Shown: positions 15,515-24,216, counted from the stretch's first letter. The stretch: DNA of 64,000 bases from Streptomyces agglomeratus (GCF_001746415.1 NZ_MEHJ01000002.1:186001-250000), one strand, 5' to 3'. The notes: a model not told the origin generated them from the letters alone. A program made the numbers and translations.

Positions 15515-16525
15515 TCAACCACCGTCACACGCGGTTGCCAGTGTGTTGGCGTACTCCATGAGCAGGCCATGGAGGGTCTGGTAGCGAATGGACTTTCCGG
15601 GACTGCGGATCCGTTGGAGGCTCAACGCGAATTTCTGCTGATCAGGGTGGTGGCGGACGCACAGGTACTCCTGTGCGCTGGGGGCGAGAGACGGTTCACC
15701 ACCGGCGACCTGGGCCCATACGAAGGATGAGGCGGCGTCCTGGATCTGGGCGTGGAACCGGAACCGGAAGTGCCGCCCGTGTGCGCGGATCTGTTGTGCG
15801 ATCGGGTCCCAGGCGCGTGGTGTGAGTGTCCAGTCGGCGAAGAACAGGCGGCGCCTGCGGTAGTCGACCGGATTGTGGATCTCCGAGATGTGCTGGCTGA
15901 GCCGGTCAAAAGCGCTGGCCAGGTCGGGCCGGCTCGTGCAGCTGCCGAGGGGGAGGAGCTTCCGTTGGCGGGCCGGACCCTCTCGCCAACTGTCGGGGAT
16001 GCCCAGGTAGCGGATCCCTTCGTCCGCGCTCATGCGCGCGGTGTCCATGACCAGCTGGATGGCCGCGAAGCGCCGGAAGAGGCGGCTCTGCCGCATGGAC
16101 CGTGGGGAAGTGGTTACGTACATGGCGGCGAACCACTGGTCGGGGAGCCACTGGGGGATGTGCTCAGCCCGCAGGCCGCGGTCGCGGTGGGGGAGAGGGA
16201 CGCTCTGAGGAAGAGAGCGACGACGTGCTGAGACCGCGGCGACGCGGCCGGGAAAGTGCGCGGGAAGGGCGGCCTTGACCTGGTCTTTTGTGCTCGTTGA
16301 GCAGTCGTTTCGAAGAAGGCTCCAGGTTTTGCCCCAGCCCGGGGCGGTGGGCGGTTCGGCGCGTTCGAGGAGAACGGACAGCGCGTCCTCGATCTGCTGG
16401 CGGCGGGTCAACTGCCAGCCGATGAGCCGCTGGTCGATGCCCGCGATCTCCATGACGGGCCGGCGGCCGGGCGTCACCTCGCGCGGCTCCCACGCCCACC
16501 CGAGCCGGGCAAACACCTCCTCCAT
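15515..16525 (-). CDS. Chimeric protein: MobF relaxase fragment joined to TniQ-like sequence
   Basis: The first 45 or so of 336 residues (FARLGWAWEPREVTPGRRPV, MEIAGIDQRLIG) match the interior of actinomycete TrwC/MobF conjugative relaxases. The residues just before the ATG (LYF) also fit that interior, so the gene begins inside a truncated relaxase. From about residue 75 the sequence changes. HIPQWLPDQWFAAMY and LFRRFAAIQLVMDTARMSAD resemble TniQ-like proteins of transposon or plasmid origin. It is probably a fusion made by deletion, and expression is uncertain. It lies directly downstream of the XRE regulator gene. Confidence 0.45.
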   Translation of the reverse strand: MEEVFARLGWAWEPREVTPGRRPVMEIAGIDQRLIGWQLTRRQQIEDALSVLLERAEPPTAPGWGKTWSLLRNDCSTSTKDQVKAALPAHFPGRVAAVSARRRSLPQSVPLPHRDRGLRAEHIPQWLPDQWFAAMYVTTSPRSMRQSRLFRRFAAIQLVMDTARMSADEGIRYLGIPDSWREGPARQRKLLPLGSCTSRPDLASAFDRLSQHISEIHNPVDYRRRRLFFADWTLTPRAWDPIAQQIRAHGRHFRFRFHAQIQDAASSFVWAQVAGGEPSLAPSAQEYLCVRHHPDQQKFALSLQRIRSPGKSIRYQTLHGLLMEYANTLATACDGG

Positions 16526-16535
16526 GAAGTACAGG

Positions 16536-17384
16536 TCAGTTCAGTGCCTCGATCGCCTTCACGATGAGTGCGCGGGCTGATGCTCCGTAGACGGCCATGG
16601 AGCGCAGTTCCTCGAACGCTTTCAGGTACATGGCGATCTCCGACGGTTGCGTGAGCGTGACCCGTGCGGAGAGCAACTCCACCGAGACGAGTGTGTCGTC
16701 GTACATGTGGAATGTCTCCATCGGCCAGATGCCTCGTTGGCCGGTAGCGGGGATCACGCCTAGCGACACTGCGGGTAGTGCCCCGGCAGTCAGCAGGTAT
16801 CCGAGCTGGGCGGCCATGGCGTCTGCGTCGCCGATCTGGTGGTGCAGCGCCGTCTCCTCCACCAGCAGAACGAAGCGGTGGCCCGACTCGTGCAGGATCT
16901 TGGAGCGCTCAAGGCGCGCGGCGACGGCTTGTGCCACGTCGTCGGGGATCTCGCGGAACGCGGTGATCAGGGACATCAGGCCGGTGGCGTATCCCTCGGT
17001 TTGGAGGAGGCCGGGGACGAGGGTACTGGAGTAGACGCGGAAGACCTTTGTCGTTTTGAAGAGGGGCACGTAGCTGTCTTGCAGTTGCTTGAGCCCAGCG
17101 CGGACCTTGCGTCGCCACTCGACGTACATGGATTCGGCGTTGCGGGATTGGGCAATGATGTCCGGCGCTTGGCCGTCGGCCCCGCAGGCCCGGCACCACA
17201 GGCGGATGTCGTTTGCGGAGGGTGGGGTGCGTGCGTTCTCGATGCGGGAGGACTTCGAGTGGGTCCATCCGCAGAGGTCGGCCAGCTCAGATCCTGTGAT
17301 ACCGGCGTCGGCGCGCAGTTCGCGCAGGCGTTGCGCGACGTTCTCGCGGGCGGCTTGCGCGGCAGAGGACGGGGAGATGGGCAT
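16536..17384 (-). CDS. XRE-family regulator with DUF5753
   Basis: This 282-residue protein has an N-terminal helix-turn-helix (ENVAQRLRELRADAGITGSE, then LCGWTHSKSSRIENARTPPS) and a C-terminal DUF5753 region, including the hallmark STLVPGLLQTEGYATGL and GVIPATGQRGIWP segments. Such proteins occur by the dozen in Streptomyces, each next to a small partner, and control development or act as antitoxin-like regulators. The ATG at 17384 is preferred over a farther upstream start. It follows the DUF6879 gene by 23 bases. Confidence 0.88.
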   Translation of the reverse strand: MPISPSSAAQAARENVAQRLRELRADAGITGSELADLCGWTHSKSSRIENARTPPSANDIRLWCRACGADGQAPDIIAQSRNAESMYVEWRRKVRAGLKQLQDSYVPLFKTTKVFRVYSSTLVPGLLQTEGYATGLMSLITAFREIPDDVAQAVAARLERSKILHESGHRFVLLVEETALHHQIGDADAMAAQLGYLLTAGALPAVSLGVIPATGQRGIWPMETFHMYDDTLVSVELLSARVTLTQPSEIAMYLKAFEELRSMAVYGASARALIVKAIEALN

Positions 17385-17407
17385 GAGCTGGCCGTGACCT
17401 CTTCGCG

Positions 17408-17935
17408 CTAGTCGATCTTGTATTCGTCGTGCGGGATTCCTCGTGCCCATACCGTTTCGAACGCTTGCGCGCAGAGCTTGGCCTCGGTCGGGTTTTCGCT
17501 GATCTCCCCGCCTGCCGAGGCTCCTTCACCGGTGAAGTGGTTCCAGCGGATCAGTCGGCCGTCGATGAGCCAGAAGTCGTTGCCTGGCAGCGCGATGCTC
17601 GAAGCCTGGCGCCGGGGCAGCCACCGGACTTGTTCGCCGGCTGCGACGTTGGTGAATGTGCCGGAGTGCTCGAAGCGGATGTATTCGCTGACGGGCTCGG
17701 AGACGATGCGCGCACGGCGGACCACGACACCACGCTCGACGGTCTCCGAGATGAGGTCGAGCCAAGGCCGCCACCAGGATGATCGGTCAGCAGGGTCGAG
17801 CCGGTGGCCGGCCCTCCACTCGGCGAACCTGGCCTTTTCGTTGTCGACTGCGTAAGAATCGCGCATCTCGAGGTGTACGGCCGATCGGCTGGCCGAGCCC
17901 AGGAGCTCAGCGAACGTGGGAACGCTCGATGGCAT
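17408..17935 (-). CDS. DUF6879 family protein, partner of the XRE regulator
   Basis: This 175-residue protein has the conserved features of the family: a LEMRDSY segment near the start, WRPWLDLISETVERGVVVRR in the middle (often W..W..L in the family), RWLPRRQASSIALPGNDFWL and a C-terminal acidic tail. Its molecular role is unknown, but it is regularly encoded beside DUF5753 regulators, as here. Its start lies inside the end of the preceding small gene (29-base overlap), giving a tight three-gene operon. Confidence 0.82.
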   Translation of the reverse strand: MPSSVPTFAELLGSASRSAVHLEMRDSYAVDNEKARFAEWRAGHRLDPADRSSWWRPWLDLISETVERGVVVRRARIVSEPVSEYIRFEHSGTFTNVAAGEQVRWLPRRQASSIALPGNDFWLIDGRLIRWNHFTGEGASAGGEISENPTEAKLCAQAFETVWARGIPHDEYKID

Positions 17936-18167
17936 CGCACGCCTCCCTGATCATCGAAACCATCCTGGCGGGGATACGGACAACTGCCTCAGTGTCCGGA
18001 ATTCCCTTGGCGTGGCCTGGCACCTCGGTGGCCGCGCACTGCGCTGCGAGTGCCGCGCACGGCTTCCACCCCTGGAGGACGAGTTCCTGCTGCGTCTCGT
18101 CGATCCACACGGTCGGGCTCTCGCCGTCGCCTGTGTTGGGGTCGATGCCGATGAACCGTAATGCCAT
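17907..18167 (-). CDS. Small conserved-looking protein, first gene of the XRE/DUF6879 operon
   Basis: This 86-residue protein begins MALRFIGIDPNTGDGESPTV and contains WIDETQQELVLQGWKPCAAL. The ATG at 18167 is chosen because the protein-like sequence begins there. Its stop falls 29 bases inside the next gene, so translation is coupled. No family name was recalled; small proteins of this type precede DUF6879/XRE pairs in Streptomyces. Confidence 0.65.
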   Translation of the reverse strand: MALRFIGIDPNTGDGESPTVWIDETQQELVLQGWKPCAALAAQCAATEVPGHAKGIPDTEAVVRIPARMVSMIREACDAIERSHVR

Positions 18168-18331
18168 GGTCGCCTCCAACGCCGTTCGTGTGCGTGCTTG
18201 TGCACAACTGTCCGTGTCGGGCGGCGGCTTGGTCAAGAGCACAGACCGGCCAGGGGCAGCGGAAACAGTGTTCGTGAACATTGCTGCACATCGCTGGAGT
18301 GCGTGCGCATCGTCTCCCTACCGTCGTCCTC

Positions 18332-18553
18332 ATGACGACAGGAACCCGCCCCTCGGGGGCTACCGAAGCGGGACGGCCCGGCACCTGGTGTCACTGGCAC
18401 AAGGGGCCGTCAGTGACCACCGTCCGTATCGACACCCTCGAGCAGACGTCTGGCTCTGGCTACGGCCAGTACGCGTGTGCTCCGTGCCGTGAGCAGCGCG
18501 GCCTCGTGCCCGCCTCGAAGCCGGCGGCTCCTCTCGCGGGGCAGAAGTCATGA
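18332..18553 (+). CDS. Small Cys-containing protein
   Basis: This 73-residue protein starts MTTGTRPSGATEAGRPGTWC and carries WCHWHKG and YACAPCREQRGL, a possible C-H...C-C metal site. It is divergent from the DUF6879/XRE operon, with 164 bases between starts. Its stop overlaps the ATG of the next small gene (ATGA), arguing for a real operon. No function is known. Confidence 0.55.
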   Translation: MTTGTRPSGATEAGRPGTWCHWHKGPSVTTVRIDTLEQTSGSGYGQYACAPCREQRGLVPASKPAAPLAGQKS

Positions 18554-18801
18554 AGGGCGAGGCGGCCGCGACCGTCCGACCTTCGGGACTCCGCATCTGC
18601 TGGGTACCCAACCCGGACGCGCCGGCGAGGTGTTGCACCATCGACGACCCGAACCACGACGGCGACCACCACCACGAGTATTCGGGCGACTCATGGCCTC
18701 AGCAGACGGACTGGAAGGGTGATCGCGCCCGCCCACGCCGACCCGCAGACGAACCCGGCGATCGTTGGGGTGTGCCGTATCGGCGAGCACGAGTTCTGTG
18801 A
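18550..18801 (+). CDS. Small His/Cys-rich protein
   Basis: This frame of up to 83 residues contains ICWVPNPDAPARCCTIDDPN and HDGDHHHEYSGDSWPQQTDW, rich in Cys and His. After WKG it continues 26 residues into the following gene. A one-base shift would instead end it at the GTGA that starts the next gene, so a small frameshift is possible. ATGA-coupled to the preceding gene. Confidence 0.5.
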   Translation: MKGEAAATVRPSGLRICWVPNPDAPARCCTIDDPNHDGDHHHEYSGDSWPQQTDWKGDRARPRRPADEPGDRWGVPYRRARVL

Positions 18802-18886
18802 CGGCAACCAGGACATCAAGGCTGGCGGTGTGGTGGCGGTTCCGCTCCGCTGCGCGTGCACCTGCCACCGGGAGCGCCGCAACTGA
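18719..18886 (+). CDS. Small Cys-rich protein
   Basis: From GTG 18719 this 55-residue frame reads VIAPAHADPQTNPAIVGVCR and ends LRCACTCHRERRN. The C..C and CACTCH cysteines suggest a small metal- or redox-active fold. It overlaps the previous frame by 83 bases, unless that frame carries a frameshift. Too short for ordinary gene finding, but it has natural amino-acid composition. Confidence 0.45.
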   Translation: MIAPAHADPQTNPAIVGVCRIGEHEFCDGNQDIKAGGVVAVPLRCACTCHRERRN

Positions 18887-18912
18887 ACTCCCCGCGCGCT
18901 GTCAGCCGCCGA

Positions 18913-19480
18913 TTAGACAGCGCGCAGGCCGGCCGGCTCTGGAAGGCGAAGGGACTGGTCGGGCGGTCTGCTGGGCTGCGGTGGCGCCCGCCAGGCGTGC
19001 ACTAGCCGCCAGGTCAATGCGACGGCCGGGTCATCGGCGTCGGCGAAGCCGCGCCTGTGGGTGGTGCGCTCCAGGAGGCGGGGCACCTCGAATCCGGCGC
19101 GCTCCGCTTCGCCGATGGCGCGGAGCAGGATGGGGCAGGCGTTGGCGGCCATGAACATGGCGGCCTTCTGAAGGCCAGAGTGTGCTCGAGGCCACCAGCT
19201 GGGCGGCGCGGCGGGCGGCGATGGAGGCCAGGACGTCGTTCGAGGACGTCGCCATCCTCGACGCAGACGTAAGCGCGACGTACTCCTTGGACACGCTCCC
19301 ACTCGTTCCACGTCGGGGGACCATGGGCACGACGGACTCATAGAGGTGGGCGTCCGCGTCGACGGCGGTCTCGAAGGTCCGGTAGTACGGGGTGTGCGGG
19401 TTCTCGGGGAGGCCCACCTTGATCAAGCAGATCGCATCCTCAACGAAGCAGCCGAAGGCGCCGACCCGCTCAGGCTGATG
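18913..19480 (-). pseudogene. Frameshifted gene of unknown function
   Basis: The upstream piece reads IKVGLPENPHTPYYRTFETA, VDADAHLYESVVPMV and SSNDVLASIAARRAAQLVAS. After a frame change near 19170 the sequence continues GLQKAAMFMAANACPILLRA, IGEAERAGFEVPRLLERTTH, ending at 18913. Both pieces look like real protein and fit end to end with one indel. It lies beside an integrase tail and may be part of the same decayed mobile element. Family not recognised. Confidence 0.4.
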
Positions 19481-19564
19481 CGGCTGTTCGGCATCACCAA
19501 GCAGACCGCCATGCGCTACATCACCGCCGCCCACCCCGAACGAACCGCCAAGCTGCCCAGGTAG
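19412..19564 (+). pseudogene. C-terminal remnant of a site-specific integrase
   Basis: The forward frame ADRILNEAAEGADPLRLMRL then FGITKQTAMRYITAAHPERT and stop resembles the extreme C-terminus of Streptomyces phage/plasmid-type integrases (QDRILDEA...LFGIS..TAM.Y..THPE pattern). The catalytic domain is absent. It marks the edge of a deleted integrative element. A different integrase tail lies at 24016. Confidence 0.5.
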
Positions 19565-19574
19565 CCCGCCTGGT

Positions 19575-20564
19575 TCAGCCCTGGAGGGTGGCGAGCCAGT
19601 CGGTCAGCAGGCGGTTGACCTCGTCGGGGCGCTCCTGCTGGATCCAGTGGCCGCAGCCGTCCAAGAGGTGGGAGGCCGACAGGCCGGGGAGGGTGGTGGG
19701 GTAGGTGTCGATGGCGTCGGACATCCAGGTGGTGGAGGCGTCCAGGGCGCCGCCGATGAACAGGGACGGCTGCTTGATCGGGGCTCCGCGGTGCGGGGCG
19801 AGGTCTTCCCAGTCTCGGTCCATATTGCGGTAGCGGTTGAGTGCGCCGGTGATCCCTGTGCGTTCGAACTCCCCGGCGTAGACGTCGAGGTCGTCCTCGC
19901 TCAGCCAGGCCGGGAGGCCCCCCGTGGGGAAGCGGTCGCGCAGCCGGCCGCCGCCGCGGGCGACGAAGTGCGGGTCGGGCTCGCCCTGGGCGGGCATGGT
20001 GTCGGCGGACAGGGCCGCGTAGAAGCCCGCGAGCCAGCCCCGGACGTCGGGCTCGATCTCCGCCTCGGCGCGGCCGGACTCCTGGAAGTAGGAGACGTAG
20101 AACTCCTGCTCGGGGCCGCCGATCTGGCCGAAGATGTCGGTGGGGCGTGGGCCGCCGGGCGGCGCGTAGGGGACGCTCAGCAGGCCGACGGCGCGGAAGA
20201 CTTCGGGGTGGAGCAGGGCGGAGGCGGCGGCGATGTTGGAGCCCCAGTCGTGGCCGACGACCACCGCGTTCTCCTCGCCGAGGGCGCGCACGACGGCGAC
20301 GTTGTCCTCCACCAGGTCGAGCATCCGGTAGGCGTCGGTCGTCTCCGGCTTGGAGGAGCGGCCGTAGCCGCGCACGTCGATCGCCACCGCCCGGTGGCCG
20401 GCCGCGGCGAGGGCCGGGAGCTGGCGGCGCCAGGAGTACCAGGACTCGGGGAAGCCGTGCACGAGCAGGACCAGCGGGCCGGCGCCCTGCTCGACCAGGT
20501 GCAGGCGCCCGGCCGGGGCCTCGACGGTGCGGTGGCGGATCTCGGCGGTCGGCTCGGGCTGCAT
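19575..20564 (-). CDS. Alpha/beta hydrolase, epoxide hydrolase-like
   Basis: This 329-residue protein has the oxyanion motif HGFPESWYSW, nucleophile motif VVGHDWGSNIA (Asp instead of Ser, as in epoxide hydrolases and haloalkane dehalogenases) and catalytic His in DGCGHWIQQERP. Tyrosines in the cap region would act as acid in an epoxide hydrolase. The ATG at 20564 follows GAGGAGAAG. It is divergent from the XRE-cupin regulator at 20707, which probably controls it. Substrate unknown. Confidence 0.85.
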   Translation of the reverse strand: MQPEPTAEIRHRTVEAPAGRLHLVEQGAGPLVLLVHGFPESWYSWRRQLPALAAAGHRAVAIDVRGYGRSSKPETTDAYRMLDLVEDNVAVVRALGEENAVVVGHDWGSNIAAASALLHPEVFRAVGLLSVPYAPPGGPRPTDIFGQIGGPEQEFYVSYFQESGRAEAEIEPDVRGWLAGFYAALSADTMPAQGEPDPHFVARGGGRLRDRFPTGGLPAWLSEDDLDVYAGEFERTGITGALNRYRNMDRDWEDLAPHRGAPIKQPSLFIGGALDASTTWMSDAIDTYPTTLPGLSASHLLDGCGHWIQQERPDEVNRLLTDWLATLQG

Positions 20565-20706
20565 GGGCTTCTCCTCGGATCGCGGGCGGACGCGGCTACC
20601 CATCGATCATGCGGCGCGGCACCCGACCGACGCGACCAGCCTTGCCATCCTGGCAAACTCGCAGGACAGAGCGGTGGAGCAGCACGGGTATGAAGGAGCG
20701 GGATAG

Positions 20707-21339
20707 GTGGCAGTCGACAACGTGGAGGGCACGCTGGCCGCGATGGGGCCCCGGTTGCGGGCCGCGCGCGAACACCACGGCGCGACGCTCGCCGGTGTCG
20801 GCTGCGCGACCGGTATCTCGGCCAGCACGCTGTCCCGGATCGAGACCGGCCGGCGCAAGCCCACCCTGGAGGTGCTGCTGCAGCTGTCGAAGGAGTACGG
20901 CGTCTCCCTGGACGAGCTGGCCGGCACCGCACCGGCCCCCGCGGCCGAGCCGCGCGCTCCAGCGCCGCTGAGCTTCGGCGACGCCAAGGCGGTGCTGCCG
21001 TTGACCCGGTACGTCGGCGGCCTGCACGCCCACAAGCACGTCCTGCCCGCCCTCGCGGGCCCGCCCCCGCGGCCCCGTCAGGTCTCCCACCACGGCCACG
21101 AGTGGCTGTGCGTTCTGTACGGGCGGCTGTGGCTCGCGCTCGGCGACCAAGACCTCATCCTGACCCCCGGCGACGTCGCCGAGTTCGACACCCGCACCCC
21201 GCACGGCGTGACGAACGCCAGCCCCGGCGGACCGGTCGAGTACCTGATCATGTTCGGACCCCAGGGCGAGCGCCCACGGCCGCGCACCCCTCCAGCCGCT
21301 GGTCGTGGGAACCGCCAGCCGAATCGCGCCCAGGCTTGA
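20707..21339 (+). CDS. XRE regulator with C-terminal cupin, 3' end altered by an IS
   Basis: Residues 8-72 form a helix-turn-helix (GPRLRAAREHHGATLAGVGC, TGISASTLSRIETGRRKPTL). Residues 130-190 form a cupin (HHGHEWLCVLYGRLWLALGD, PGDVAEFDTRTPHGVTN). The last 25 or so residues after FGPQGERPR are low-complexity and coincide with the edge of an IS5 remnant, so the native terminus is probably replaced. The cupin core is complete and the protein may still work. It is divergent from the epoxide hydrolase gene, its likely target. Confidence 0.8.
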   Translation: MAVDNVEGTLAAMGPRLRAAREHHGATLAGVGCATGISASTLSRIETGRRKPTLEVLLQLSKEYGVSLDELAGTAPAPAAEPRAPAPLSFGDAKAVLPLTRYVGGLHAHKHVLPALAGPPPRPRQVSHHGHEWLCVLYGRLWLALGDQDLILTPGDVAEFDTRTPHGVTNASPGGPVEYLIMFGPQGERPRPRTPPAAGRGNRQPNRAQA

Positions 21340-21815
21340 CCAGGCGAGCGGGCGGCCCAGGCCGTCGCATGCCAGGTGTATCTTGCTGGTCACTCCGCCG
21401 CGGGAGCGTCCGAGTGCCGGTTTCGGTGCCCCCTGTTCGGGCGCCGGCCGCGTGCTGGTGGGCGCGGACGATGCTGGAGTCGACCGACACCAGCCAGTCG
21501 ATGTCCCCGGCCGCGTCCGCCCGGGCCTGCGCGGCCCGCAGCATCAGGTCGAACGTGCCGTCGGCGGCCCAGCGGCGGAACCGGGTGTGCAGGCTGGCCC
21601 AGGATCCATACCGCTCGGGCACATCCCGCCAGGCCACCCCGGCACGGAACTTCCACACGATCCCGTTGAGCATCGTCCGGTCATCCAGCTGGGGCCGCCC
21701 CATCGCCCTCCGGGGCAGCAACGGCCGCACGAAGTCCCGCTCGGCATCGGTCAGTTCATGGCGACGTATCACCGACCTGATCGACTACCCAAGATCACAT
21801 TGACGACAGACCCTA
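21290..21815 (-). mobile_element. IS5-family remnant with truncated, frameshifted transposase
   Basis: From ATG 21772 the reverse strand encodes MIRRHELTDAERDFVRPLLP, then WKFRAGVAWRDVPERYGSWA and DWLVSVDSSIVRAHQHAAGA with the first catalytic Asp. Near 21440 a frameshift moves the sequence to another frame (TSKIHLACDGLGRPLAW) and then similarity ends abruptly. The second half of the transposase and one IS end are deleted, so it cannot transpose alone. The deletion end merges with the XRE-cupin gene. Confidence 0.75.
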
Positions 21816-22640
21816 GGGCCCTTCCTCCGTCCTCCCCGGCTGCGGCTCGGCTCGCATCGCGCGCAGTCGGATCAAGGAGTCCCGGGCGAGCGAAGCCGTG
21901 AACGCCGGGCACAGCAGCGGCTCGAGCGGCGGTGGGTTCTTCAGACACGGCCCGTGCCGCTCGTAGACACCGCGTCCGCCGGCGGTGGTCAGGTGAATCC
22001 CCACACAGACGGCGGCAGTCGCCCAACGGGGAAGGGCAGGGTGTTGGTCGTGGGTGCACACGGGGTCCGCGAGCCCGGCGAGTGCCAGCTCGAAACCCTG
22101 CACCAAGGCGTCGTACGCCTCGTCAGAGCTGTTGGCGGTCCCGGCCCACCAGGTCAGCGCCGCGGCCGTGATCACATGGCCCGCCCGGCCCTCCCCCTCG
22201 GCACCGCTCAGCGCCTTTCCCACATCGGCGACTTCCTCGCCCACATCCGTACCGGGCTGCGGGTAGCCCTCCAGGACGGCCGTGAGCGTGTCGAGGCGCC
22301 GCTGGGCGGCGAACGGCAGCAGGGGCGGGGCGTCGGTGGCCGATCCGGGTTCGAGCGCCTCCAGGACCATGGCAGCGAACCCGTCGACGGTACGCGGGCA
22401 GAGCCACTGCTCCTGCGGATAGTTCTCCCACCACTCGATGCTGTCGTCGGCCAGCATCCGCAGCACGTCCGGGAGCGTGTCGACGAGGTCCTCCCACTGC
22501 TCGTCGAAGGGGTGCTCTGCATGCCCGCAGCTCTGCCCCGCGCGTTCGCGGCGCACGGCCTGCGCCGCATCGGCCACCACGCGCGTCACGTCCCCGCCGG
22601 CCTGTTCGGTGTACGGAAGCATCAGCACAAGTCCGAACAC
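21813..22640 (-). CDS. Hypothetical protein
   Basis: This 275-residue soluble protein contains EQWEDLVDTLPDVLRMLADD, WWENYPQEQWLCPRTVDGFA and a C-terminal helical region. There is no signal peptide or membrane segment. The GTG at 22640 and ATG at 22622 are both possible starts. Codon bias fits a real gene and the frame is unbroken. It is not recognised; it ends right at the IS5 remnant, so the C-terminus may be affected. Confidence 0.55.
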   Translation of the reverse strand: MFGLVLMLPYTEQAGGDVTRVVADAAQAVRRERAGQSCGHAEHPFDEQWEDLVDTLPDVLRMLADDSIEWWENYPQEQWLCPRTVDGFAAMVLEALEPGSATDAPPLLPFAAQRRLDTLTAVLEGYPQPGTDVGEEVADVGKALSGAEGEGRAGHVITAAALTWWAGTANSSDEAYDALVQGFELALAGLADPVCTHDQHPALPRWATAAVCVGIHLTTAGGRGVYERHGPCLKNPPPLEPLLCPAFTASLARDSLIRLRAMRAEPQPGRTEEGP

Positions 22641-22864
22641 TCGCTGATACGCGAGCTCTCCGCCGGGACGGGGGGGGATTCACCCCGAAATCGTGGAGAT
22701 TGGCACTCGCATCTACTGTCAGCACCCGTCTTGTTCGCCTGTCACCCCACTCCAGCGACCCGTGACCCAAACCGTGCCGCCTCCGGCACGCGACCACCAG
22801 CTCGCAGGGGACGTCGGCCTCGCCGCCTGGCCTGTCCGTCCTTCATCCCCCGACTGGGCGTCAT

Positions 22865-23390
22865 ATCGTCGTATGGTCGACATGACGGCGCAGCTGCATC
22901 CCCGGCCTCGGGTGGCGGTGTATGACCGGCGCCGCCACCCGCCACCGCTCGAGCTTGCACCGGCAGGTCCAAGCGGGCGAGGCCTGGTAGGCGTCGGCGC
23001 CCGCGACCAGGTCCAGGGCAACGATCCGAGCGTACGTGTCCGCCGGACGAGCCGTGACCGCCAGCGCGTAGTGCTCGGCGGCGGCCCTATGGTCGCCCAT
23101 GGTCTCGTGCACCTTGGCGGTGCGGGAGTGCACCGAGGCAGCCGGCGGCCCCCAGGCCAGCGCCCAGAACGGCACCTCGTCGCCCGGCGCACCGGTCAGA
23201 AGCGTGCGGGCGTGCTCGGCCGCGGCCAGGGCGGCACGCTTCTTGCCACTCTTGGCCAGGGTGTGGGCGTGGACGACGCGGAAGAGGGCTTCGGTCTGTG
23301 CGTCGACCTGGCCCTTGGCACGATTCAGGCCGGTCTCGGCCAGGCCCAGACAGTGCTCGGCGGGTCAGCTTGAGGCCCCGCATGGCCATC
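22865..23390 (-). pseudogene. Tetratricopeptide-type regulator remnant
   Basis: The sequence reads in two frames. The upstream part is AEHCLGLAETGLNRAKGQVD, QTEALFRVVHAHTLAKSGKK. The downstream part is LLTGAPGDEVPFWALAWGPP, SVHSRTAKVHETMGDHRAAA and EHYALAVTARPADTYARIVA. This fits the C-terminal TPR half of the large Streptomyces XRE/TPR regulators. The N-terminal DNA-binding part is missing and the end drifts into unrelated sequence, so it is a decayed fragment. Confidence 0.5.
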
Positions 23391-23439
23391 GTGCGCATCA
23401 CGAAGCCGTCGTGCCCACGCCGGCCGTGCTGCCGAAGCT

Positions 23440-23973
23440 TCACGAGTTCCCGGTCGAGGGTGAAGGCGGCAGCATCTCCTTCGCAATCAACTCAGCGTGG
23501 ACTTCGACGGTGTCCTGGCTTGCGATGAGCGTTGCACCATTGCGACGCAAGGCGCCAAGTGCCGCCGTGTTGTGAGTCTTGGTGTCCGCGACTACGGCCC
23601 GTACGCCGGCTTTCGCGGCTTCGTCGAGGAGGATTCGGAGAGTGGCGGTGCCGATTCCGCATCCGCGATGTGAACGGCCGAGCCACATGCCGGTTTCGAG
23701 GACGTTATAGCTGTCGCGGAGAGCCAAACGGGCTGACCCCACGATTTTCCCGTTCTGGGTGATCGCGAATGTGGATTCGCGGAGCGGGCCGGTAAGTCCG
23801 GGACGTCGAGCCCGGTGCCAGTTCCGGAACGCTTCCTGGCGTTCCATCGTCCATCCTGGTGGACCGGCCACGGGAGGCATGACCTCTTCGGGTGCTGCAT
23901 CCTCGACGGCCACCGCAAGGAGCTCTTCGAGGCTTTCCTCGTCCACCTGCTGCACTTCCACCCCACCGACCAT
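23440..23973 (-). CDS. GNAT-family N-acetyltransferase
   Basis: This 177-residue protein has FAITQNGKIVGSARLALRDS, the acetyl-CoA-binding LGRSHRGCGIGTATLRILLD (motif A, R-x-x-G-x-G/A) and the distal AALGALRRNGATLIASQD characteristic of RimJ/RimL-like enzymes. The frame is complete. The start codon is not certain because the first 30 residues are poorly conserved. Substrate unknown; no operon partner. Confidence 0.78.
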   Translation of the reverse strand: MVGGVEVQQVDEESLEELLAVAVEDAAPEEVMPPVAGPPGWTMERQEAFRNWHRARRPGLTGPLRESTFAITQNGKIVGSARLALRDSYNVLETGMWLGRSHRGCGIGTATLRILLDEAAKAGVRAVVADTKTHNTAALGALRRNGATLIASQDTVEVHAELIAKEMLPPSPSTGNS

Positions 23974-24015
23974 GCCGGTTCCCTCCGCTGAGTGCTGGCC
24001 CCCGGTTGTTGATCC

Positions 24016-24216
24016 TCACGCTCTGTGGGGTGTTGCGCCAGCGGTTTTCGGCAGGGGCAGCACTCGTCCGGGATCGACGCGGTCGGCGAGATAGATCAGG
24101 GTGGCCTGCGGGTCCATACCGAAGGCGGCGGCGACGAGCTTGGGGTCAATGCTGTTCACCAAGTCGAGGATGCGGGTGCTGCGGATGCATCCGGGGCGGG
24201 TATCCGCAGTCGTCAA
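24016..24216 (-). pseudogene. C-terminal remnant of an integrase
   Basis: Residues TRILDLVNSIDPKLVAAAFG then MDPQATLIYLADRVDPGRVL resemble the last 50 residues of actinomycete tyrosine recombinases that end LVAAALGM.PEG...YLADHVDP-like. No catalytic residues remain. The annotated ATG at 24216 is probably not a real start. The outer group II intron remnant begins 4 bases beyond its 5' end on the other strand. Confidence 0.5.
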
